Source of the DNA: Cladosporium sp. IMV 00045
Taxonomy: Eukaryota; Ascomycota; Dothideomycetes; Cladosporiales; Cladosporiaceae
DNA: 64,000 nucleotides
Direction: 5' to 3'
Assembly (NCBI GenBank): GCA_001931905.2
Contig: MSJI02000910.1
Location: 1-64,000, forward strand
The notes under the pieces: model-generated
Database searches by the model: none
Told to the model about the DNA's origin: nothing
The model's input: only the letters and a program-made list of their open reading frames with translations
Translations under genes and position numbers: made by a program
Shown: one piece after another, positions 34,318-42,463 of the stretch
How the letters are laid out: each line of letters begins with the position of its first letter
How positions within the stretch are numbered: the stretch's first letter is position 1

Positions 34318-35565
34318 ATGTCTGGCGAAGACGATAACTTCGATATCGATATTTATGGTGACGAAGAGGAAGCACAGCCGCAGCAGCAGCAGCAGCAGCA
34401 ACAGGAGCAAACGCAAGAAGGCGACGACTTTGATTACAACTACGAAGAGACGCAGGAGCAGCAGAACAGCACAGACAACAATGGCCAGAAGCACGCCTCT
34501 AACGGCGGCAACGACGCAACGAACAACCATGAGGCTTTACAGCCTCCCGCAGCAAAACAATCCGCTGTTCCACAACAGAACCTCAAACGCAAAGCGCCAG
34601 ATGACGAGTCCGAAGAACAACAAGCACAGCGCCCATCCACCAGCCAGACACCCGTCGCCACCGACGGCCGCCCACTAGACCCAGGCGCCCTCCCAGCCCT
34701 GAAACTCTCCGAACTCCACTGGTGGACAACAGAAGAAGACCTACGCGCCTTCTGCGCCGCGGCCAACACCGAGCCGGAGCTCCGCGAAGTCGCTTTCGGC
34801 GAGCACAAAATCAACGGCAAAAGCCGTGGCGAAGCCTACCTAGAATTCACCTCCCCGGCAGCAGCGACCGCCACCAAACGCGAAATTGAGCGCATGAACG
34901 CCGAGAACGCAGCGAAAGAGCCCGGCACAGGTCCCAAGGACAAATTCCAAGCCTGGTACACGCAAGTGGGCAACCCCTACCGCGGCAAAGACGGCGCGGT
35001 GGGCGAGAAGAAATTCGGCGGGCAGGCGGGCAAATTCAACAACCAGGGCGGCGCGTATAACAACAACTACCAGGGCCGCGGCAACTTCGGCGGCGGGCGC
35101 GGAAACTACAATCGCGGTGGAGGCTTCAACAACAATAATAACAACAACATGATGGGCCGCGGCGGCGGCAACCAGAACCAGTGGGGCATGAACGGCGCCG
35201 CCGCAGCGGGCTTCACCAACCCCATGATGGCAGGCTATGGCAACATGTACGGCAACATGGGCTACGGCGGCAACAACATGATGGGAGGCGGTCGCGGAGG
35301 CATGATGAACGGCATGATGGGCGGTGGCGGCCGCGGTGGTTTCAACGGCATGAATATGGGTATGGGCGGGATGGGAGGTATGGGGATGGGGAACATGATG
35401 GGCGGGTTGGGGAATATGGGCGGTATGGGCATGAATGCGGGTGGAGGTGGAGGCGGAGGTAGAGGTGGAGGTATGATGGGTCGAGGTGGTGGTGGCTGGG
35501 GTGGTGGAGGGATGGGGATGGGTGGGATGGGTGGTCAGGGGAATAAGAAGCCTAGAATGGAGTAG
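34318..35565 (+). CDS. CPSF6-like RRM protein with Gly/Met/Asn-rich tail
   Basis: A single exon of 415 aa from ATG 34318. An in-frame ATG five codons upstream is disfavoured because MSGEDDNFDIDIYGDEEE is the conserved acidic beginning of fungal members. Poly-Gln lies at 22-29 and a Lys/Arg patch (NLKRKAPDD) near 88-95. The RRM spans about 128-200: LKLSELHWWTTEEDLRAF as the first strand and helix, then NGKSRGEAYLEFTS as the RNP1-type region. The rest (about 235-410) is low-complexity Gly/Asn/Met with RGG and GRGG elements. This layout matches fungal CPSF6/7-related proteins and suggests a role in mRNA 3' processing or another RNA-binding role. The Gly-rich tail may support condensate formation (inference). 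Confidence 0.82.
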   Translation: MSGEDDNFDIDIYGDEEEAQPQQQQQQQQEQTQEGDDFDYNYEETQEQQNSTDNNGQKHASNGGNDATNNHEALQPPAAKQSAVPQQNLKRKAPDDESEEQQAQRPSTSQTPVATDGRPLDPGALPALKLSELHWWTTEEDLRAFCAAANTEPELREVAFGEHKINGKSRGEAYLEFTSPAAATATKREIERMNAENAAKEPGTGPKDKFQAWYTQVGNPYRGKDGAVGEKKFGGQAGKFNNQGGAYNNNYQGRGNFGGGRGNYNRGGGFNNNNNNNMMGRGGGNQNQWGMNGAAAAGFTNPMMAGYGNMYGNMGYGGNNMMGGGRGGMMNGMMGGGGRGGFNGMNMGMGGMGGMGMGNMMGGLGNMGGMGMNAGGGGGGGRGGGMMGRGGGGWGGGGMGMGGMGGQGNKKPRME

Positions 35566-36100
35566 GGTTGCTTCTGAGGGTTTTTCTCCTCACTGACTAC
35601 TTTGAAGAGAAAGAGACTTGAGGGTTTGCATGCAGACATGCAAGGAAACGAGAGAGAAGGGAGTACATTTTCGGCTAATGCTTTTGGTTTCTTCTCTTCT
35701 TTCTCCTTTCTGGACATTGATATCATCATCTAGCGTGGCGTATGGTTCTTTTCTTACGCTTTTATATCTTCATTTTCTTTGGGTGGGAGTCATGGATATG
35801 AGACAGACTGGAGGTCGGGAAACAACGGGCTTCATGTAAGTTAATGTTGGTGGCGTTCTTACAAGGGGAAATGGAGATTGATATACAAACATTTCATTAG
35901 TTCTCCTTCTGGTCAATTTGTTTTCTTTTCCTTGGCCATGTGATACGCCGTGAATCGAAAGATGTGAGGGACTTCTATGTTGAAGCGGTTCGGTACATCT
36001 AGCGACTACATACAGGAAAACCTCGTTAGCCACTCCGTATGTTACTTGCCGAATTGTGATAGGAGTGAATGCTCTGCTGAAATATCACGATGGAAAGTGA
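35566..36100. other. Convergent 3' region
   Basis: About 535 nt between the ends of the CPSF6-like gene (plus) and the NACHT-ankyrin gene (minus). It is T-rich, consistent with 3' UTRs. No gene is visible. Confidence 0.5.
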
Positions 36101-39100
36101 CTATAGATCTTCGTCCTTGTCGATGAAGGTGGCACCTCTTTCGAGCAGAAGTCGCTTAATCTCCTCGTTGTCGCTATGATTACGCCGTTCCGGTTTCCGC
36201 ACTCGTCCAACAGAGGCACCACGCTCCAAAAGCAACTTCACAACCGGCAGGAAAGAACGTTCTGACGCCCTCGAGAGTGCAGTGTCTCCACGATTGCAAT
36301 TGGCATCGATGTCGGCTCCGTGGTTTAGTAGCATCCTCAGGATATGTTCAGACCTTGCTCCAGCTGCGTAGTGAAGCGCAGTCAGCCCGTCACTGTCTCT
36401 GACGTTGATGTCAGCCTGGTTGTTGATCAGTAACTGTGCAGTGTCGCCATGATTATTGTAAGATGCCAGCATGAGTGCCGTACTCAGCGTGTTATCGCGG
36501 GCATTGACATCGGATCCTTTGTCAAGTAGCATCTTTACAATCCCCTCGTTTCCCCAAATGGCTGCATATTGAAGGGCAGTGCGCACTGCTCTATCTTTGA
36601 GACTCACGTCTGCTCCGCTCTCCAGCAACATGTCAACAATGTCGTTGTAACCCAGACGTGATGCAAGTATGAGAGCAGTTTCTGCCCTATCGGCGAGGGC
36701 ATTGACATCGGCTCCTCTGTCAAGCAGCATTTGCACGATTGATGAATGCTTATTTTGAGCTGCAAGATGAAGTGCATTTTCGCCATCGGAGGCCCTGAGG
36801 TCGAGGCTCGCTCCGCTTTCCAGCAGGATCCGCACAACTTTCATCTTGCCTTCACGTGATGCCCTCATAAGTGCAGTGGATGACGCTAAGCCTCGAGAGT
36901 CGACGTCGACGCCAGCAGCCAGCAGTAATTGTACTGTCTTGTCGCGACCTTGCAAAGCCGCCTCCATTAATGCCGCGCTTCCATCTACGAGGTTCAGTGC
37001 AAGTCGAACGATCGCTTCGGGTGCTAGATTGTCCCAAGCACCTTCGGGAAGGGCATCGCCTCTTTCATGCAGTTGATCTGCTACAGTATGATGTGTCATC
37101 AGAGTTCGAAGGATGTCGATGTTCGCTCGCTGGATAGCCAATCGGAGTTCCATGTGTGAAGAGCTTCTTAATGCAGCACCGGAATCTATTAGGCTCCGCA
37201 CCATCTCAAGATGATCCTTTTTGACTGCTAGGGACAGGCAGGTGCAAGAATCTTTAGCCGGGGAATCAGGACTTGCGCCATGAGCGAGGAGTAAATTGAA
37301 CATTCGCTGGTCGTCGAGATCTATAGCAGCACCGAGCAATGATTTGTGCTGCTCGTGCCGCCATCCTTGGTCGCGCGAGAAGACGGATTCCTCTTGAAGG
37401 ACTTTTCCCACCAAATTGTGCGCACCGAGCAAGACGAAGATGTAAATCGCCGACGCGTAAACGCTCAATCGGCGGATGTGATATCTGACGGTCTTATTGT
37501 AGAGCCTGTGCCAAAGGTAGCAGGGAAAGTCGACGGTGAAATCGGTTTGCGACAGGCCGTCACGATGAGCCGAATCCGCATGAAACACGAGGCCAGCCAA
37601 GGCATAGTCAAGAAAGGGCCAACGAGTCGTTGTGCGAGTTTGCAGACTTTCGATACCTCGCGCGTTGCGACTTAGATGATCCATCAGGCCGTCCTGTGGT
37701 GAGACAAGGCAGACGGATTCGCACTTTGTGATGTAGTGATGGCAGCATTGCTTGAGTCGGTCATGGCAGAAGCCGCTCAGATTATCGTGCAGACCAGGCT
37801 CCAGAGTCCTCAGTCCGGTTTCGAGTAGATAGTCTCTCACAGACTCATGGATGAATTGAGTGGTAGGCTGCTTCCCTCTAGTCAGCTCCGCCAGGCCTCT
37901 TGAGGAGTCTAGAATGAACATCTCCATATCGTTGGTGCTCACTTCACCGGGGTCCCAAGCCTCAAGTGGGTCATCATCCATGCTACTTGTGACAGCAAAG
38001 TACAGCTCTTCACGACTCAAGGGGCGTTTGGCAAACAAAAGCCATTGAAACGTCAGAAGAACCGTCTGTCTGTCACGGTCGTCCAAAGAGTCTCTCTGCA
38101 GTATCCTCTCGAACAGCTCGTGCAGATCCGCTGGGAGCTCCTTTAAGCGACTCTTGAGCTGGGAGACCTTGCCTTGCGATTTGGCCTTGTTGAGGATTCG
38201 GATCACGAGGACTACCCATAGAAAGATCCCAGAAGCCTTGCGTTGTATTTCGTCTCTGATACCTTGAGCCGCTCTTGAATTGCCAATCTGCAGTTTGTTT
38301 CTGGTGTAATCTGCAATGTCCAGCTCGTGACCCTCTTGTCCGTCAAGGATCAGCTCCAGGCAGCTTCTGATCAGGATGTGTGGATAGTGGCGACTTGACA
38401 GAAGCACACGAAGGTGGACCTGCTTCTCCACCGCCAATTCGCTGAGCGTCTCAAAAAATTCAATCATGTCTTGTGCTTCGTCGTCTTCGCATTCGTCAAG
38501 CGCATCAACGTAACATGTAAGCCTTGTTGAGCCCATGGCCAGCACAGCTTCCCGGAACATATTTTTGAGTTGTTCGACGTGCCAGACGCCCTGATGGACT
38601 CGCTGGCCAAGGTTCAGCTCCATAGCTGAGAGGCGAGGCACTTTCGTCAAGAGTTGATGTAGTAGTGAGCGATACATCCCTTCTGCACATCTTTGAAGTT
38701 GTGTGCCTCTAGCGTTGAAGAAGAACGAAACGATAGCATCTTCTTTGAACGTTCGCACGCCATGGTCATAAGCGACTTTCATCACTGTCGACTTTCCCGC
38801 GCCTGGTTTTCCTTTGATCCAGAGGAAACCTTGGTGACTGTGCAAGTCGATCTCATCCTGCCACATTTTGTACTGCTCCGTCTTGAATAACCACCGGCAT
38901 GTTTTGGAATATGCCGCACTGATTGTACTGTAACGCTCATCCATCTCGTCAAATGACAGTGCGTCTACGAGTCCTGTGGCCGTGTCTGGGGTCTGTTCAT
39001 TAGCCTCTGGTTGAGGCACTGTGGTGGGTGTAGAGTGTTGCGGGTACACATTGTATGTGTTATTGGTGGTGTTGGTCGCATGACTGGTATTTGTGTAGTT

Positions 39101-39319
39101 ACCGAACACACTTCGGGAGTTGCCTTGTGCTGTAGCATTATCGTAACGATTTCCTAAGCGCGGCGCATCGATGTCGAGTCTTTGCCTCTTCGCTGGAGGA
39201 CCATTCACGTCGTCATCATCGGTCAACTCTCGACTCCCACCAGATGCCGCGACTTGATTGGATCCTTCTGCGCTCATGCTGCCGTGTGTGCTGGGTTTGA
39301 TGACTTGGGTTGGTGTCAA
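36101..39319 (-). CDS. NACHT-ankyrin NOD-like receptor with N-terminal amyloid-like motif
   Basis: An intact, intronless frame of 1072 aa (alternative start M15 at 39277). Residues 1-55 are disordered. At 59-77 lies the motif YDNATAQGNSRSVFGNYTN, matching motifs in the neighbouring HeLo gene and the HET-s-related amyloid pattern. It sits in an Asn/Thr-rich, prion-like stretch (to about 92). The region around 118-165 is the usual fungal pre-NACHT segment. Walker A is GKPGAGKST (169-177), and the Walker B region is CYVDALDECEDDE. A helical arm with LPADLHELFERIL follows. From about 660 to 1066 there are about 11 ankyrin repeats (for example TALMRASREGKMKVVRILLE), most regular at 780-1035. Such NLRs are STAND ATPases that oligomerise on ligand binding and nucleate a partner effector. 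It is divergent from the HeLo gene, 555 nt apart. The ligand is unknown. Confidence 0.92.
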   Translation of the reverse strand: MTPTQVIKPSTHGSMSAEGSNQVAASGGSRELTDDDDVNGPPAKRQRLDIDAPRLGNRYDNATAQGNSRSVFGNYTNTSHATNTTNNTYNVYPQHSTPTTVPQPEANEQTPDTATGLVDALSFDEMDERYSTISAAYSKTCRWLFKTEQYKMWQDEIDLHSHQGFLWIKGKPGAGKSTVMKVAYDHGVRTFKEDAIVSFFFNARGTQLQRCAEGMYRSLLHQLLTKVPRLSAMELNLGQRVHQGVWHVEQLKNMFREAVLAMGSTRLTCYVDALDECEDDEAQDMIEFFETLSELAVEKQVHLRVLLSSRHYPHILIRSCLELILDGQEGHELDIADYTRNKLQIGNSRAAQGIRDEIQRKASGIFLWVVLVIRILNKAKSQGKVSQLKSRLKELPADLHELFERILQRDSLDDRDRQTVLLTFQWLLFAKRPLSREELYFAVTSSMDDDPLEAWDPGEVSTNDMEMFILDSSRGLAELTRGKQPTTQFIHESVRDYLLETGLRTLEPGLHDNLSGFCHDRLKQCCHHYITKCESVCLVSPQDGLMDHLSRNARGIESLQTRTTTRWPFLDYALAGLVFHADSAHRDGLSQTDFTVDFPCYLWHRLYNKTVRYHIRRLSVYASAIYIFVLLGAHNLVGKVLQEESVFSRDQGWRHEQHKSLLGAAIDLDDQRMFNLLLAHGASPDSPAKDSCTCLSLAVKKDHLEMVRSLIDSGAALRSSSHMELRLAIQRANIDILRTLMTHHTVADQLHERGDALPEGAWDNLAPEAIVRLALNLVDGSAALMEAALQGRDKTVQLLLAAGVDVDSRGLASSTALMRASREGKMKVVRILLESGASLDLRASDGENALHLAAQNKHSSIVQMLLDRGADVNALADRAETALILASRLGYNDIVDMLLESGADVSLKDRAVRTALQYAAIWGNEGIVKMLLDKGSDVNARDNTLSTALMLASYNNHGDTAQLLINNQADINVRDSDGLTALHYAAGARSEHILRMLLNHGADIDANCNRGDTALSRASERSFLPVVKLLLERGASVGRVRKPERRNHSDNEEIKRLLLERGATFIDKDEDL

Positions 39320-39874
39320 GTGTCAGATGTAAGACAGCAAAGACACCCCAGCCTCGCCGTGCGATGTGGAAGCCAGGTGCTCGTGGATACCATGCAAAGC
39401 TGTCTCAATCAGGTGTTGTCAGCCAAATAAAAGTACTCTCGAGATGTCGTATTTTACAGTAAAGACCTCCCTCAGCTTCGCCGTGCCTTCTTGAAGCAAG
39501 ACACTCATGAATATCAGGCTGAGGTATCCCAGTCAGGTGATGTCAGCCAGATGGAAGTACATCGCAAGTGCTTGCATGAGGCCGCCGCCCCAAGGCGCAG
39601 CCTAGCCGCTCGCTTATATCGTCGTGCATGAAGCTGGACCCGCGCCATGCAGAACCTCCAACCAATCGATCAGACGAGTGGCTGTCTAAGCCTTGCTGTA
39701 CACGGCGGCAGACAAGCTGAGCCTTGTATGTGCAGAGAAGTGAGAGATGGTATATAGTGGGCGCAGCGCCTCTTCAGTCGCCAGCATTATATATGAACTG
39801 CAAGCATTGTGATCGGTGGAATGTATTAGCACGATTTATTAGTTCAAGTTGCAAGCATCTCACAAGAAAACATA
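39320..39874. promoter_or_regulatory. Bidirectional promoter of the receptor/effector pair
   Basis: A 555-nt spacer between the NLR start (minus) and the HeLo gene start (plus). It holds a diverged tandem duplication at 39334-39570, listed separately. A TATA-like TATATA lies at about 39787-39792, roughly 85 nt upstream of the HeLo start. Confidence 0.5.
39334..39570. repeat. Diverged ~115-nt tandem duplication in shared promoter
   Basis: Copy 1 (about 39334-39446) and copy 2 (about 39456-39570) align along their length, offset by about 122 nt. Shared blocks include ACAG-AAAGAC, CTTCGCCGTG/CCTCGCCGTG, TCAGGTG-TGTCAGCCA and GAAGTACAT/AAAGTACTC. The copies differ at many sites, so the duplication is old. 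Confidence 0.75.
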
Positions 39875-40872
39875 ATGGCCGAGCTAGCCATCGGTGCCGT
39901 CGGTCTTATTGCGCTCGAAAGCACGGTAAGTTGAAGCTATCTGTATCGTCCAGACCTAACGCAGCGCATGGCTGATAATCCTCCAGGTGGACAGCTTCTT
40001 CACAAAGGCTTCGACATGGAGGCACTACGGCAAAGACTTCGAGCAACACGCCCTTTCGCTCGACTTGGCAAGCATTGCCTACAAGAGATGGAGGAAAAGT
40101 GTCAGGCTTATGGATGGCACCGCCGATGCACATGTCGCGGAAATGACAGTCGCTTCTGAGGAAGAAGCCTCTACTGTCGTGAGGCTCCTGGGAACCATCC
40201 AACTGGCCTTTCGGAATGCCGAGAAGACCATGGAGCGGTACGCTGGTGATGAATCGGCGGTGGTGCCAAACGCAACATCAAGTGATCTTGCTGCCAGAGT
40301 AGATGCTGTGAACAAAGCTCGCCAGTCCAACGCGAACGCCTTCCAAAAAGCGCGTTGGGTCTTCCGCGATGCAAAGTCTTTCAAGGAGCTTGCAGAGTAA
40401 GACATCATTCGTCGAACGTACCCAGGAAAGCCGCGAGCTAACGTATTCCAGAACTGTATCGCGCAATGTTGAAGGCTTGACCAAAGTCTTTCCACCAGCA
40501 ATCCAAAAGATCCAAGAGCAGCTGGCCGCAGTGGACCTTCAGGACATAGTCCCACCCGGCTCTGCCGCTACAAACTCAGGAGTGCTCACAGCGGAGAAGC
40601 GCGATCTGGCTCAAGTCCGCGACGTTGTCGCCAGCATTGACCCAATACTGCAGCAAGTGGCGGATGAGCAGATTCCGCAGGTCGGCCGTAGACACCTGTA
40701 CGATCGAAACGTCGCCGAACAAAACGCTAGGGCCTACTACGGCGATGAGATTTATGGGCAAGATGACCCGAGCAGAGTTGGCAGTGTGTACACGAATAGT
40801 GTGGTCCGTGGACATGCTCGTGCCCAGTATGGAGACAGAGTTAATCCGCAGAGTAGTTTTTGGGATGATTAA
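39875..40872 (+). CDS. HET-S-like HeLo-domain protein with two C-terminal amyloid-like repeats
   Basis: Three exons: 39875-39925, 39987-40396 and 40452-40872. The introns are 61 and 55 nt. The product is 293 aa; HET-s is 289 aa. It has a hydrophobic N-terminus (MAELAIGAVGLIALEST) followed by a helical HeLo domain to about 230, with YGKDFEQHALSLDLASIAYK and RWRKSVRL in the position of the conserved HET-S block. The C-terminal region carries two motif copies, at 237-255 (YDRNVAEQNARAYYGDEIY) and 267-285 (YTNSVVRGHARAQYGDRVN). The chain ends in FWDD, like the terminal Phe-Trp-Asp of HET-s. HeLo domains act as membrane-disrupting cell-death effectors when the C-terminal region folds into a beta-solenoid amyloid. 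The motif match with the divergent NLR argues that it is that receptor's effector. Function is inferred, not shown. Confidence 0.9.
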
Positions 40873-42463
40873 GGGAGGTAGGTCCCTGTTGGCTCGGCGG
40901 ATACTTGTTGGCGGGTCATCAAGCAGGTGCCATGAATGAGATGGCTGTTCCGAAAGACTCTTGGTATTTTTTTTGTTGCCCCTTCATCTGCTCTGGATGT
41001 AAGATTGGGAACTAGACGGCGTAGTATCATTGTGTGTATCAAGGATTTGTGGACGCCGAGTCCTCCATTTGAAACTCCTTTGAAAGGACCACTTCCATGA
41101 CGGAATATGCGCGAGCACCTCGAGATCCAGCGATAGCCATCACTGCAATGGCAATATTAATCAGGTGCTGTGACCAAATGGGGATACACAGTCATGCCAT
41201 GTGGCCGACCACCGAGGCAAGTGAGGTAAGAGGCACCGATTGGGCTGCACAAGCTGGAATGCTGCGATGCAACGCCAGGCTCCTCGGGCAACGTCGAGCT
41301 GAGCAATGGATGTACCTGTCGTCAGTGGTGGTGAGATCCAAGTTACTCAGCGGCCTTTCCTTTGTCCGTCGTGTCGGAAGGAAAAGAGGACGACCCTATT
41401 TCATGGGTGCCCTCTTATAGATTATTGCGGGGCGAAAGCCGAAGGAAAGCCCTCCGCGCGCACGATCGGCCTCTTTGCCAGCCGAAGCCAGCAAAGCCCA
41501 AGCAAGTGGGAGCGAACTGCTGGCCCGAACCTCTGTCTGCCCGTGCAGGTGGTGAGATGTAATTAGGCGATTGGCTTGCTCGTGCACCTCCTTTCGCCCT
41601 GTCATTCATCCGTTGAGGTAGACATGTACCGTCATGTACACAGTAGCTGTGCCTTGTTGCATGAAGATGTCGCTTTCTAGCTGGGTAGATCTCACGCTGC
41701 TGCTACCGGTGAGCTGGGAGGGGCATCAATTGCGCCGATGGCTGCCGGAGGGCTGCCCCAGCTGTATACCCGAGCTGAGCCCAAGGGTGTCTCTCACATG
41801 TATTGGGTGTGGACTGACTGCGATCATGCTGGGGAGATGTTACTGGTATTGACTAGGACTTCACAAGTGGCCGTGTTATCATAAGAGATCTGCTCTATTC
41901 ATCAATTATCGATTATCCCTACTTCCCCGTCGAACCGAATATCCACAGCGCCAGTGGCCCGGAACGAGCTCGCCTGCATGGACGCTAGCAATCCCCAAGG
42001 CGCTGCCCGCATCTGTGCTCGATGCTGTCTCTCGCTCTCTCTGTTGGCCTGCGCGCTGCCTGCACTTAGTAGTTAGCTATACTGCCACTACTACCACGAC
42101 CGCCATACACCCTACCACCTACTACCCTGACGTGCCCTATACCCTTGCCACGACTCTACACGACTCATTATCTAATCCCACTCTCCACCAACGCTTCACC
42201 GCAACTACCTACCTTAATCTCCCTCGGCCGGCCGAAACACCTTCTCATTCTCGCCCCAGCTACGTCTACACCCACCACCGGCTGCAAAGCGGGCATAGCG
42301 AAACCCGCCACATACTCACCGGACCGCGTCGGACGACCATTGATGGGACCCAGCTAGCACTTTTGCGCCTCTCTCCCTCCTCGCCCACCGTGGCACGCCG
42401 CCCGATACCTTCGACGTCTTTTCATTCAGTCCCCGCCAGCCGTGCTGGCAAGCTTGCGAGAGC
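40873..42463. other. Intergenic region and adenylate cyclase leader
   Basis: About 1.6 kb. The left part is the HeLo gene 3' flank. From about 42020 it becomes a C- and pyrimidine-rich leader of adenylate cyclase that holds a 150-codon open frame overlapping the cyclase start codon (see findings). No other gene is visible. Confidence 0.5.
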
